From Pseudoselenomonas ruminantium (lineage in GTDB: Bacteria; Bacillota; Negativicutes; Selenomonadales; Selenomonadaceae): 47,536 nt of DNA. The notes beneath the pieces are model-generated. The model was not told the origin of the DNA, did no database searches, and saw nothing but the letters and a program-made list of their open reading frames with translations. Below are positions 8,297 through 17,457 of the stretch, in pieces. Position 1 is the first letter of the stretch, and every line of letters begins with the position of its first letter. The stretch covers positions 1 to 47,536 of the forward strand of contig CACZHK010000009.1 in the NCBI GenBank assembly GCA_902780915.1, given 5' to 3'. Both the position numbers and the translations under genes were made by a program.

Positions 8297-8594
8297 CAAT
8301 GCTCCTGTCAAACTTCGTGGCGAATTGACTAAATGGTTGCTGGAAGTAAAGCCCGGAGTTTTCGCGGGAAAAGTTAGCGCCATGGTTCGGGAGAAACTAT
8401 GGGAGAAAGTGTATAACGAAGAATACATAGCAGGTGCGGTAATGTTGTATAGTATGAATACAGAACAAGGGTTTCAAATGGAAATGTGTGGCTACCCAAC
8501 TCGCAGGGTAGTTGATATCAATGGCATACAGTTAATTGGCATAAATAATAAAATTTCTTCTCCCAATGAAGGCGGTGGGGCAGGTGTTGAATGA
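8277..8594 (+). CDS. cas2: Type I-E CRISPR-associated Cas2
   Basis: 105 residues beginning MVVLVIDNAPVKLRGELTKW, a ferredoxin-like fold start typical of Cas2e, with a conserved LLEVKPGVFAGKVSAMVRE block. It forms the dimer core of the Cas1-Cas2 integration complex. It overlaps cas1 at its start and the cas3 reading frame at its end, so the three are cotranscribed and translationally coupled. Confidence 0.95.
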   Translation: MVVLVIDNAPVKLRGELTKWLLEVKPGVFAGKVSAMVREKLWEKVYNEEYIAGAVMLYSMNTEQGFQMEMCGYPTRRVVDINGIQLIGINNKISSPNEGGGAGVE

Positions 8595-11175
8595 GGAGGA
8601 ATTGGAAAGGGAAATTGAGCGTACTTTATGGGCAAAGAGTGAACCGTTCAAGCCCTTGTGGATGCATCTTTTGGAAACGGGAATCATTGCCCGGGAATTG
8701 ATATCTTCAGGCTGTTTCTATCCTGTGGGAGATGAACTGGCTGAGAACTTTGGCATGTCAAGAAAAGAAATTGAGAATCTTGTAGGTTATATTGGCTCAG
8801 TGCATGATTTAGGCAAGTGCTATGGGTATTTTCAAAAGCAGGCAGCAAATAGTGAAATAGCAAAGATACTAGATGAAAACAATGTCCCTATAGCTGAAAC
8901 TGATAAATTTAGGCATGAGCTACATGGCTGCAAAAGGTTGAAGAAAATATGGAAGGATGATGGTTTCTGGACAGGTGGGCGTTTTAGGGTTCGCGCAGCT
9001 GAAGTGATAGGCTATCACCATCAGGGAAAGAAAAAGAAAAATACATCAGATGGTATAAATGAGAAGGAAGATATTTGGCAGAATCTGCAAAAGAAAATAG
9101 AAAAACAAATGAGAGATTTTTTCACGCCACCACAAGTAGAACCAGCGCATATGGATGCGGCGTGCATGATGCTTTTGGGCGTGCTTATTACTGCTGACTG
9201 GATCGCGTCTGGAGAGGAGTTTTCCAACACAGATTGGCATCAGGGTTGGCAGGAAATTGAGGAAAAGACACGTTATAAGATGCAGTCTTTCTTGCAGACG
9301 AATCATTTACAACACCATGTGGCAGATGATAGCATAAGAAGATTTACCGATTTATGGCCACAAATTCCTGCGGTTGGCATGCGTCCCTTGCAAAAGGTTG
9401 TGGAAAAGATATTTGCCTATGATGATGAAACGCCTTTAGGGGTTATCATAGAGGCACCAATGGGTTGCGGAAAAACAGAAGCCGGATTGTATGCTGCCTT
9501 GCGTCTGGCACAGCGATGGAGAAAAGAAGGTTTTTATGTTGCCTTGCCAACCTCGGCAACGTCCAATCAAATGTATGGCAGGATGAATGCCATGCTGGCA
9601 TCGCTTCACGATACATCAGCCAAACTTATGCACGGTATGGCCTGGATGATGGATGAACTCGAAAACTCATACAACACGGATGATAGAAAGGAAGCAACTT
9701 TATGGACAGCGCCTATGCGGCGAGGGTTGATTGCGCCTTTCGCGGTAGGTACCGTAGACCAGGTTATGATGAGCGCTATGCGAACCAAGTACGGTGTTTT
9801 GCGTCTGACTGGCTTGGCGCAAAAGGTGCTTATCATAGATGAGATACATGCCTATGATGCATATATGAGCAGCATCATAGAAAAACTGCTTTCTTGGTGT
9901 AAGGTTTTGCACATACCTGTAGTGATGCTTTCGGCAACTTTGCCAAATGATAAGAAGATGCAATATGCTTCAGTCTATTATAAGCAGGATGATTTATCCT
10001 TGGATGCTGCTTTGTATCCAGGCATTACTTTGTTGTACGAGGATAAGAAACCAAAACAGATTCATGTAGATGAAAAGAGTCGCAATATGAAGGTAAGGAT
10101 GCGATATGCGCCGCTACTGAATGAACCGGATGAAATTGCAAGCTATTTGAAGCAAAGGCTGGATGAAGTGGGGGGAGGCTGCTTCTGTGTACTGGTGAAT
10201 ACGGTCAAGGAGGCTCAATCTGTATATAAGGCTATCAAAGATAACCTAGAGGGAATCCCTACCATATTGTTCCATGCGAGATTCAGTGCCAGCCGCAGGC
10301 AGGAAATTGAGCAGGAATGTTTGAAACTGCTTGGAAAGGACAAGGCAAAGCGCCCCCATAAAATGATTTTAGTAGCCACGCAGGTCGTAGAGCAGTCCTT
10401 AGATTTGGATTTTGACGAAATGATTTCAGATATCTGTCCTATAGACTTGCTACTACAGCGCATGGGCAGAATATGGCGGCATGATGATACTGTACGCTCG
10501 CCGGGATGCCTGGAGCCGACAATTACGGTACTGCTTCCGAAGCAGGAGGATTTTGGCAGTACGGAAATGGTTTATCCAAAAATATTATTGAAGAAAACTA
10601 TGATGATTTTGGAAAACAGGAATGAAATATGTCTTCCCAATGATATATCTTTGCTAGTCCAAGCGGCTTATAGTGGTACTCAGCTTGATGATAGTGAATT
10701 GGAAGATTGGCTTGAATACAATGCTAATAACGAATTAATGGAGGGACAGGCCGCTATTCAGGAGTTGCCCAAGCCATCGGCAAAAAATTTTTGTTTTGCT
10801 GATGATAGTGCCAAAAGCGGCGATTTATTCTTCTCTGATGACGATAGTTGTTTTCTGCCAGCAAGGACCAGGCTGGGGGAGTCAAGCCAGCGCATTGCAA
10901 TTGTGCCAGTGGAATTATATCGTGAAGTAGTATCAGAAGGAAAAATATCCAAGAAAGTTGCAAAGAAGGTTTTGGGTTACAGTTTGAGCATTGCAGAACG
11001 TGTTATGAAACCACTGCTTGATAAGAAAATAGCAGAAGGTTTTGAAGTAGTCAAAGGTGAGGGACTATTGCAGGGTACATATATATTTCCAGGCAATAAG
11101 GGAATTTGTCATTTTTTGGAGGGTGGTTTCATTGAAATGAACAATGAGATGGGATTTATCAGTCATGTTGAATAG
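8566..11175 (+). CDS. cas3: CRISPR-associated helicase/nuclease Cas3
   Basis: 869 residues. The N-terminal HD nuclease has H34 in MHLLETG and H80-D81 in VHDLGKCYGYF. The SF2 helicase follows: Walker A PMGCGKT at 298-304, DEIH at 425-428, SATLP in motif III, and QRMGRIWRHD from residue 631 (motif VI). It is the target-degrading effector recruited by Cascade. The start is uncertain: ATG 8566 has no ribosome site, whereas GTG 8584 and TTG 8587 lie after GGTGGGG and would shorten the protein by 6-7 residues. It is placed between cas2 and cse1, not at the front of the operon as in E. coli. Confidence 0.96.
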   Translation: MKAVGQVLNEEELEREIERTLWAKSEPFKPLWMHLLETGIIARELISSGCFYPVGDELAENFGMSRKEIENLVGYIGSVHDLGKCYGYFQKQAANSEIAKILDENNVPIAETDKFRHELHGCKRLKKIWKDDGFWTGGRFRVRAAEVIGYHHQGKKKKNTSDGINEKEDIWQNLQKKIEKQMRDFFTPPQVEPAHMDAACMMLLGVLITADWIASGEEFSNTDWHQGWQEIEEKTRYKMQSFLQTNHLQHHVADDSIRRFTDLWPQIPAVGMRPLQKVVEKIFAYDDETPLGVIIEAPMGCGKTEAGLYAALRLAQRWRKEGFYVALPTSATSNQMYGRMNAMLASLHDTSAKLMHGMAWMMDELENSYNTDDRKEATLWTAPMRRGLIAPFAVGTVDQVMMSAMRTKYGVLRLTGLAQKVLIIDEIHAYDAYMSSIIEKLLSWCKVLHIPVVMLSATLPNDKKMQYASVYYKQDDLSLDAALYPGITLLYEDKKPKQIHVDEKSRNMKVRMRYAPLLNEPDEIASYLKQRLDEVGGGCFCVLVNTVKEAQSVYKAIKDNLEGIPTILFHARFSASRRQEIEQECLKLLGKDKAKRPHKMILVATQVVEQSLDLDFDEMISDICPIDLLLQRMGRIWRHDDTVRSPGCLEPTITVLLPKQEDFGSTEMVYPKILLKKTMMILENRNEICLPNDISLLVQAAYSGTQLDDSELEDWLEYNANNELMEGQAAIQELPKPSAKNFCFADDSAKSGDLFFSDDDSCFLPARTRLGESSQRIAIVPVELYREVVSEGKISKKVAKKVLGYSLSIAERVMKPLLDKKIAEGFEVVKGEGLLQGTYIFPGNKGICHFLEGGFIEMNNEMGFISHVE

Positions 11176-11186
11176 GAGGTGTGAGG

Positions 11187-12662
11187 ATGGTATTTGATAT
11201 ACGGACAGAGCCATGGATTCCTGTGCGAGCTCTTACTGGTAAATCGTTGATGATGGGATTGCAGGAATTATTGGAAAAGGCTCATGAATTGCAGGATATA
11301 GATGGTGTGACACCTATGGAAACCTATAGCGTGTATAGATTTCTGACAGTATTTCTCATGGATGTATACCGCCCGGAAACTTGGGATGATAAGGACGTTA
11401 TCCTTTCTAAGGGCTGCTTTGAGTTACGGAAGATAGAAGCATATATTGATAAGTGCGAAAGGGCAGGCGTATGTTTTGACATTTTTGATAAAGATAGGCC
11501 TTTTATGCAGGCACATCCGGACACAGCTTGGGATAGTGATAAAAATATCAAATATGTAGCTTCGTTGGACAGTACACGAGCCAGTGGCAATAATGCCATT
11601 CATTTTGATCATAATTTGGAGAATGCTTCGAGTTTTTCTCCGGCAGAGGCTTTTCGTGGAGTACTGACAGCGCAGATATTCTGCACGGCTATGTCAGGGG
11701 GCTATCCATCAGGTGTCAATGGTGCGCCACCGCTCTATTTCTTGCCTAAGGGAAATAACCTCTTTGAGACTTTGGTACTGTCTCTGGATACAATAGATGA
11801 GGAGAATATGGGAGAGCCCCTTTGGTCAAGTAAAAGAGAGATCATACCCAAGGAAGAAGTGACAAAAACAACTCAGCTATACGGGATGTTCTTTCCTAGC
11901 CGCAGGATAAGGCTGATAGAACAGGATGGAGCAGTCAGGCAAATGTACTATCAGCCCGGACTCAATTTCACAGGATATGCCAGTTGGAATGACCCGCACG
12001 TCGCTTATCGCAGGGGGAAGGATGATAGCTTTGCTTCTATAAAACCATCTCTAGATAAGGAACCATGGCGTAATATAAAGACCATAAGTGAAGATTATGA
12101 AAATGGAAGTGTTCCGGCAGTAATAAAGGATTATCAAAAAATACAAGAGGAACATGATTTGGTTGACATACCTGTGCAAATGTTTGGTGTCATAACCAAT
12201 AATGCTGCATATCTCGATACTCAAAGCGGCATGATGAAATTGGATATCAGAATAATAGGAGCTGAAAACAAACGTAAATATGCTGCCCAGTACATAGATT
12301 TGGCAGAAAGTATTGGCTATGTCCTTAGCAAGCAACTAAAAAATATCATTTCTCCAGATAAAAGCGAACGTGGAGTGAATGAAGCGAGTCAGTATGTCCA
12401 TAGATTCTATATGAAATGCGAGGATAATTTTTATAAGATAATGGAATCTTTAGCTACTAGTGATGGTATAGAAACAGAGAACATACTGTTGAAACGGTGG
12501 AAGGAGGAATTGAAAAAGATAGTTATAAACATTGTACAAGAAGTGGAGAAAAATTATTGTTATCAGGCTAAAGATTTAATCAGGGCACAACAGTATGAAA
12601 GGATGCTGATAGGTAGTGTCAATAAAATCATAAAAGGGGGTAAGAATGATGGAGAAGGATAA
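11187..12662 (+). CDS. cse1: Cascade large subunit Cas8e (Cse1/CasA)
   Basis: 491 residues. The start FDIRTEPWIPV is diagnostic for Cse1 (usual form FNL-TEPWIPV), and AMSGGYPSGVNGAPPLYFL is a conserved internal block. Cse1 recognises the PAM and recruits Cas3. ATG 11187 has AGGAGGT 6 bases upstream, better than the in-frame GTG 11181. It overlaps cse2 by 17 bases. Codon use is AT-rich like the rest of the operon. Confidence 0.95.
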   Translation: MVFDIRTEPWIPVRALTGKSLMMGLQELLEKAHELQDIDGVTPMETYSVYRFLTVFLMDVYRPETWDDKDVILSKGCFELRKIEAYIDKCERAGVCFDIFDKDRPFMQAHPDTAWDSDKNIKYVASLDSTRASGNNAIHFDHNLENASSFSPAEAFRGVLTAQIFCTAMSGGYPSGVNGAPPLYFLPKGNNLFETLVLSLDTIDEENMGEPLWSSKREIIPKEEVTKTTQLYGMFFPSRRIRLIEQDGAVRQMYYQPGLNFTGYASWNDPHVAYRRGKDDSFASIKPSLDKEPWRNIKTISEDYENGSVPAVIKDYQKIQEEHDLVDIPVQMFGVITNNAAYLDTQSGMMKLDIRIIGAENKRKYAAQYIDLAESIGYVLSKQLKNIISPDKSERGVNEASQYVHRFYMKCEDNFYKIMESLATSDGIETENILLKRWKEELKKIVINIVQEVEKNYCYQAKDLIRAQQYERMLIGSVNKIIKGGKNDGEG

Positions 12663-13179
12663 AATAGCTGTTTGGCTGAAAAAAGTTCAGGAAAGGCTAG
12701 AAAAAGACAAGGGACTTAGAACCGCAATGAAAAGAGCTGCGGGTAAGAATATGGCGGCAGCTGGTGGGGATGCTATGGCAGGCTTTTATAAGCTACCCCC
12801 GGTATTATATCGTGAGGAGATCTATTTTGATGTAATATGCCTGATGTGTTTGTGGGAGGTTGATGAATGGAAGAAGGGCAAGAATCTTGCTATAGCGGCT
12901 AAAAGGTGTGTGCCTGTGGAAAGAAGAGATGCTTTTGGGAAAAAGCTGGAAACTTTGTTGGATTTGAGTATAGATGAAGATGGTTATTTTCAAGCCAAGT
13001 TGTTTAGAATAGTCAAACATATTCAGAGCAATGGGGCGGTAATAGATGCAGCACAGCTGCTTTATGACCTTATTTATTGGGAAAGTGATACGCGTTTTAT
13101 ACAGAAGCGCTGGGTGAAGGAATTTTATCAAGGTGCAAAAGAAGACGAGAGCGAAGGAGAGATTGAAAATGTTGATTGA
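12646..13179 (+). CDS. cse2: Cascade small subunit Cse2 (CasB)
   Basis: 177 residues, all-helical and basic, with the family pattern of an early RTAMKRAAGKN segment and a late ...AAQLLYDLIYWE... segment followed by QKRWVKEFYQ. Cse2 forms the belly of Cascade and stabilises the R-loop. Start codons at 12646 and 12649 are both suitably spaced from AAAGGGGG. It overlaps the cas7 start by 11 bases. Confidence 0.92.
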   Translation: MMEKDKIAVWLKKVQERLEKDKGLRTAMKRAAGKNMAAAGGDAMAGFYKLPPVLYREEIYFDVICLMCLWEVDEWKKGKNLAIAAKRCVPVERRDAFGKKLETLLDLSIDEDGYFQAKLFRIVKHIQSNGAVIDAAQLLYDLIYWESDTRFIQKRWVKEFYQGAKEDESEGEIENVD

Positions 13180-14302
13180 AGTGCATATGCTGAAAAACTA
13201 TCCTGCTACTAATTTGAACCGTGATGACACTGGGGCACCCAAAAGCTGTGTCTTTGGCGGAGTGCAGCGTGGTAGGATATCCAGTCAGTGTCTGAAGAGA
13301 AGCTGGAGAATTTCGCCGTTTTTGCAAAAAGAATTGGCAGGGCATCTGGGCATTCGTACAAGGAAAATGCCGCAACTTGTTACGGAGAAGCTCAAGGAAA
13401 TGGGTGTACCAGATGAATTTTTGGAAACTGCAAAAAAGAAACTTACAGGATTTGCCAATAAGAAGGGCACAGAGAATGATTTGGGGACTACGAGCCAAGT
13501 TATTATTTATTCACCGGAGGATATACAGGCTGTAGCAGAGGTGATGAAGAAGCAAATAGAGGAGGTAGGAGAGGTTAAGAAGTTTGAGAAGATAAAGGCA
13601 ACAGAGATAGAAAAGATGATCAAAGGCGTGGAGACCAGGCCTGTTTCCCTTGATATTGCTTTGTTTGGGCGCATGGTTACTTCTCCTGCTTTTGCAGATG
13701 TAGAAGCATCTATGCAGGTGGCACATGCGTTTTCCACTAGCAGGGTAATTATGGAATCTGATTATTTTACTGCTATGGACGACATGCTGAATAGTAATGA
13801 GGAACTTGGGGCCAGTATGATAGGCGACGTGGATTACAATTCCAGCTGCTATTATATCTACGCATCTTTGGATGTGGACAAGCTCCTTGAGAATCTGAAG
13901 CATTCTGATAATCCAGAGGCCTTGGTGAAGGCAACTGTCCCTGCTTTGTTGCATGCCATGGCGTACAGCAATCCCGGCGGCAAACAGCATACTTTTGCGG
14001 GCAATGTCTTGCCGTCAGCTGTATTAGTGGAGTGCAAAGAATATCCTGTTCCTGTAAGTTATGCCAATGCATATGCAAAGCCTGTCAAGGCTGGTTTTGG
14101 CAAGGATATGATTACGGAAAGCATAGGCGCTTTGCAGCAGAAAGTATTGGATACGATACATGACTTCCCTTCTTTGGGAAACGTCAAGCGTGTTTGGTTC
14201 AGTGAGGGAAAATGCCTGCCTTTTGATTCGGATACAGGGATTACTAATGCCGAAAATTTTGATGAACTGGTTGAATATGTAACGAAGGAATTGGAGCATT
14301 AA
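13169..14302 (+). CDS. cas7: Cascade backbone subunit Cas7e (Cse4/CasC)
   Basis: 377 residues from ATG 13169 (AGGAGA 8 bases upstream); an upstream in-frame extension to 13133 lacks a ribosome site. The motifs NLNRDDTGAPKSCVFGG and RGRISSQCLKRSWR near the N terminus are characteristic of Cas7e. Six copies would form the crRNA-binding backbone of Cascade. It is followed after 14 bases by cas5. Confidence 0.96.
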   Translation: MLIEVHMLKNYPATNLNRDDTGAPKSCVFGGVQRGRISSQCLKRSWRISPFLQKELAGHLGIRTRKMPQLVTEKLKEMGVPDEFLETAKKKLTGFANKKGTENDLGTTSQVIIYSPEDIQAVAEVMKKQIEEVGEVKKFEKIKATEIEKMIKGVETRPVSLDIALFGRMVTSPAFADVEASMQVAHAFSTSRVIMESDYFTAMDDMLNSNEELGASMIGDVDYNSSCYYIYASLDVDKLLENLKHSDNPEALVKATVPALLHAMAYSNPGGKQHTFAGNVLPSAVLVECKEYPVPVSYANAYAKPVKAGFGKDMITESIGALQQKVLDTIHDFPSLGNVKRVWFSEGKCLPFDSDTGITNAENFDELVEYVTKELEH

Positions 14303-14316
14303 GGGGAGGGGGCATC

Positions 14317-14982
14317 ATGACATCCATACCAATTTTACTCTTGCGCTTGGATGGAGTGCTCCAAAGCTGGGGTGAGCATAGCAAGTGGAACTATAGGGAT
14401 TCTGCTGTAATGCCAACAAAGTCTGGCATTGTCGGGTTATTGGGCTGTGCCTTAGGTCTTTCAAGGGACGATAAAAAATTGATTGAATTACAAAATAATC
14501 TGCAAATGGCGGTCAGAGCTGATCGACCGGGAATACCGATGGTGGATTATCATACTGTAAGCTCAAAGAGATTGCTGAATGCAGAGGGTAAGGTCAGGGC
14601 AGGGGGAGATACTATATTATCCTATCGTACATACTTGCAGAATGCATATTTTACGGTAGCTCTGACTGGAGAGACTGAGACTTTGAAGAGGCTGGAGGAA
14701 GCACTGAATAAACCTAAATGGCCCATCTATCTGGGAAGAAAAAGCTGTGTTCCCTCTCGTCCTGTATGTGATGGGCTTACCACTATTTACAGTTCGTTAG
14801 AGGAGGCATTGAAAAAAGTTTCAAGCATGGAGAAGGGAGAAATGATGCTTGAAATTGATGCAGCTGAGGGGGATAATGAGATTGAGCGTCGTGATGTAAA
14901 TGACGGTTATCGAATCTTCCGTAACAGGAGGGTTACAAGGAAGGTAATAATAAAGGAGAGTGTGCAGGATGTACCTGACTAA
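14317..14982 (+). CDS. cas5: Cascade subunit Cas5e (CasD)
   Basis: 221 residues starting MTSIPILLLRLDGVLQSWGE, the RAMP-fold entry typical of Cas5e, with PTKSGIVGLLGCALG and YLGRKSCVPSRPV downstream. It binds the 5-prime handle of the crRNA. A strong GGGGAGGG ribosome site precedes ATG. It overlaps cas6e by 14 bases. Confidence 0.95.
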   Translation: MTSIPILLLRLDGVLQSWGEHSKWNYRDSAVMPTKSGIVGLLGCALGLSRDDKKLIELQNNLQMAVRADRPGIPMVDYHTVSSKRLLNAEGKVRAGGDTILSYRTYLQNAYFTVALTGETETLKRLEEALNKPKWPIYLGRKSCVPSRPVCDGLTTIYSSLEEALKKVSSMEKGEMMLEIDAAEGDNEIERRDVNDGYRIFRNRRVTRKVIIKESVQDVPD

Positions 14983-15580
14983 ACTGCACTTGGATATAAA
15001 GAATAGTTACGCAAAAAAGTGTTTGCGTGATTGCCAGATTATGCACCGCAGCATACAGCATATGTTTCATAGCGGCAGGCATGAAAGTGGAGCGTTGTAT
15101 CGAGTTAATCCGCGATGCCTGGATGTCTATGTATGGTCTGCCTTGAAGCCGGATTGTGATTCAATTCCCGCTGGTATGAAGTTAGTAGGTTGCAGAGATT
15201 TTTCTGAAATAGAGGGGAGGCTGAAGGAGGGTAGCTGTTATAGGTTCAGCTTGCTGGCCTCTCCCTGCAAAAAGGTTCAGCAAGAGGGAAAGAAGAACAG
15301 CCAGCGCAGGTTTTTGACAACACTTGAAGAGCGGATGGAGTGGCTTTACAATAAAGGAATACAGAATGGCTTTTCTGTCCTGCAAGCTCAAGAGGAACAT
15401 GAGAGCATGACGCAAGGTTGGCATGACAAGGAAGACAAGCGGGGAATCTTTTACAAGGGGGTGAGTTTCCAAGGGGTTTTGCGTATTGAAAAGCTTGAGC
15501 TTTTTCAAAAGGGTTGGCAGAATGGCATTGGTCCCGGCAAAGCCTATGGTCAGGGTATGTTAATCTTGCAGAGTGTGTGA
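14969..15580 (+). CDS. cas6e: crRNA-processing endonuclease Cas6e (CasE)
   Basis: 203 residues beginning MYLTKLHLDIKN, with His24 in LRDCQIMHRSIQHMF, the region that carries the catalytic His of Cas6e, and the C-terminal glycine-rich loop GIGPGKAYGQGML. It cuts the repeat hairpin and stays bound to the crRNA 3-prime end. ATG 14969 has AAGGAG 10 bases upstream; GTG 14960 is too close. It is the last cas gene; a mini-array begins 6 bases after its stop. Confidence 0.94.
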   Translation: MYLTKLHLDIKNSYAKKCLRDCQIMHRSIQHMFHSGRHESGALYRVNPRCLDVYVWSALKPDCDSIPAGMKLVGCRDFSEIEGRLKEGSCYRFSLLASPCKKVQQEGKKNSQRRFLTTLEERMEWLYNKGIQNGFSVLQAQEEHESMTQGWHDKEDKRGIFYKGVSFQGVLRIEKLELFQKGWQNGIGPGKAYGQGMLILQSV

Positions 15581-15586
15581 GAGTTT

Positions 15587-15676
15587 GATTTCCCCACGCG
15601 TGTGGGGATGAACCGATGGTTTATAATAACGCCAAAGGTTAATCATATATTTCCCCACTTTCGTGGGGACGAAGCA
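15587..15676 (+). CRISPR. One-spacer mini-array at the end of the cas operon
   Basis: A 29-base repeat (15587-15615) ends GGGGATGAACCG exactly as in the main array but begins GATTTCCCCACGCGTG. It is followed by a 32-base spacer (15616-15647) and a degenerate repeat (15648-15676, TATTTCCCCACTTTCG and GGGGACGAAGCA). Spacing is exactly 61 bases. Both keep a CCCCAC/GTGGGG-type hairpin. It has no leader of its own and would be transcribed with the cas genes. It could be a fossil array end or a functional operon-embedded crRNA. Confidence 0.88.
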
Positions 15677-15728
15677 AGATTAAGTTTCCTGCAGGGGATT
15701 ACTCCTTATGATTTTGTTGTGCCAGAAT

Positions 15729-15739
15729 AATAGCAAGAA
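15729..15739 (+). promoter_or_regulatory. Shared upstream box of DUF1703 genes
   Basis: ATAGCAAGAAG occurs here, 41 bases before the first DUF1703 start, and again at 23849-23859 before the second. A related form lies upstream of the DUF1016 gene (AGAATAGTAGTAC near 27198). A -10-like AGAATAAT or AAAAT precedes each. It may mark the transcription start or the edge of the duplicated unit. Confidence 0.3.
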
Positions 15740-15769
15740 GAGAATCTGATATACGGGGAGGCGATTTCC

Positions 15770-17344
15770 ATGAAAGCGCAGCGAAGACTGCCTATTGGTG
15801 TGCAGAGTTTTGCGAGCTTGAGGGAAGGCAATTTTGTCTATGTGGACAAGACGCGCTATATATACGATTTGGTTAATGGCAGCAAGCAGTATTTCCTCAG
15901 CCGTCCCCGGCGCTTTGGCAAGAGTTTGTTTCTATCTACCCTGAAAGCATATTGGGAGGGGAGAAAGGAACTCTTTGAGGGGCTGGAGATTGAGGAATTG
16001 GAGCGGGGGAATGATGAGGCCTGGCAGCCTTATCCCGTATTCTGCTTTGATTTCAACGGGCAGAACTATCAGGTAACTACAGCTCTTGAGGATGTGCTGG
16101 ACAAGATGCTGTGCCGGTGGGAAGCTGAGTATGGCTGCGTGGCCCAGGGGTCTTTGAGTGACCGCTTCCAGACACTTTTGATGGAAGCAAGGGAAAAGAC
16201 CGGCAAGGACTGCGTGGTGCTGGTGGACGAATATGACAAGCCACTTTTGGAGGTCCTGGAAAATAACCCCTTGGAGGAGCACAACAAAGCGGTTTTCAAG
16301 GGCTTCTTCGGCACATTGAAGAACTGTGATGAGTATTTGCGCTTTGTCTTTATCACGGGCGTTACCAAGTTTAGCAAGGTGAGCATCTTCAGTGACCTCA
16401 ATCAGCTGGATGATATCTCTCTCAGCAAGAGGTTTGCAGGAATTTGCGGCATTACGGAAGAAGAGGTGGAGGAAAACTTTGGGCAGGAGATGGAGGCTAT
16501 GGCCGACAATCTGTGCCTTGACAGGGCAGAGTGCCTGAAAAATTTGCGGCAAATGTACGATGGCTACCATTTTCACCCTGCAGGGCCGGGGATGTACAAT
16601 CCTTTCAGCCTGTTCAAGGCCTTTTCCGAGGAGGAAATGGCCTTCTACTGGTTTGCCACCGGCACGCCAACTTTCCTGGTGCGACGGTTGAAAGCTTTGC
16701 ACTTTGACGTGCGGCAATTTGCGAATGGCGGCATAGAAGCCACTGACAGCATGATTATGGACTACAGGGCTGATAATCCCAATCCCATCCCCTTGCTTTA
16801 TCAAACGGGTTATCTTACCATCTGGGGGTATGACAGGAAAGCGCGTATTTACAGTCTGGGGTTCCCCAACGAAGAGGTCAAGTACGGCTTTCTGGCCAGC
16901 CTTTTCCCCGAATATGTCCCTGAAAGCATACCGGGCAGCGGCAAGGATATCATCTCCTTGCGCCGCCGCATTTTGGATGGCGACACCGATGGCATGAGAG
17001 ATACCTTCACCGCCCTCTTTGCCAGCATCCCCTACACCACTGATGATGCTCCCTTCGAGCATTATTTCCAGACGGTGATTTATCTCGTCTTTACCCTGCT
17101 GGGCCAGTATGCAGAGTGCGAGGCACACAGCAGCCGGGGGCGGGCGGATTGTATTTTGACTACGGATAAGTATGTCTTCATTTTTGAATTCAAGGTGGAT
17201 AAGAGTGCTAAAGAGGCCCTGGCTCAGATAGAAGAAAAGGGTTATGCGGAGCCTTTTGCCGCAGACGAGAGGAAGATATTCAGGATTGGCGTGAGCTTTG
17301 ACTCGGAGAAGCGGAGTCTCTCTGAGTGGGAAGTGGGAGAGTGA
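15770..17344 (+). CDS. DUF1703-type AAA-ATPase/PD-(D/E)XK nuclease (copy 1)
   Basis: 524 residues. The N-terminal AAA-like ATPase domain has VDKTRYIYDL, the P-loop variant RPRRFGKS (45-52) and the Walker B-like VDEYDKP around 152-158. The C-terminal PD-(D/E)XK-like nuclease has GRAD (D460), E473 and K475 in FEFKVDKSAKEALAQI. The domains match the AAA-ATPase_like and PDDEXK_9 families, whose role is unproven; defence or mobile-element functions are often suspected. It follows the CRISPR mini-array by about 90 bases and has a GGGGAGG ribosome site. Two close paralogues (23893, 25510) and two relics lie in the window. GC-rich relative to the cas genes, so it has a separate history. Confidence 0.88.
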   Translation: MKAQRRLPIGVQSFASLREGNFVYVDKTRYIYDLVNGSKQYFLSRPRRFGKSLFLSTLKAYWEGRKELFEGLEIEELERGNDEAWQPYPVFCFDFNGQNYQVTTALEDVLDKMLCRWEAEYGCVAQGSLSDRFQTLLMEAREKTGKDCVVLVDEYDKPLLEVLENNPLEEHNKAVFKGFFGTLKNCDEYLRFVFITGVTKFSKVSIFSDLNQLDDISLSKRFAGICGITEEEVEENFGQEMEAMADNLCLDRAECLKNLRQMYDGYHFHPAGPGMYNPFSLFKAFSEEEMAFYWFATGTPTFLVRRLKALHFDVRQFANGGIEATDSMIMDYRADNPNPIPLLYQTGYLTIWGYDRKARIYSLGFPNEEVKYGFLASLFPEYVPESIPGSGKDIISLRRRILDGDTDGMRDTFTALFASIPYTTDDAPFEHYFQTVIYLVFTLLGQYAECEAHSSRGRADCILTTDKYVFIFEFKVDKSAKEALAQIEEKGYAEPFAADERKIFRIGVSFDSEKRSLSEWEVGE

Positions 17345-17403
17345 TGCTCCGCTTTTGCTGAGGGGGCTGGGCATGAGGCAGAGGTTCCGAGGAAAATGAA
17401 AAA

Positions 17404-17442
17404 GGGGGTGCTGCGCGATTGTGGGCAGCACCCCCCTTTTTT
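17404..17442. terminator. Bidirectional terminator
   Basis: GGGGGTGCTGC / GCAGCACCCCC stem with T-tract on the plus side and A-tract on the other side. It serves the DUF1703 gene (plus) and the clostripain operon (minus), whose last stop is at 17458. Confidence 0.85.
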
Positions 17443-17457
17443 GGGGGTACGTATTTT

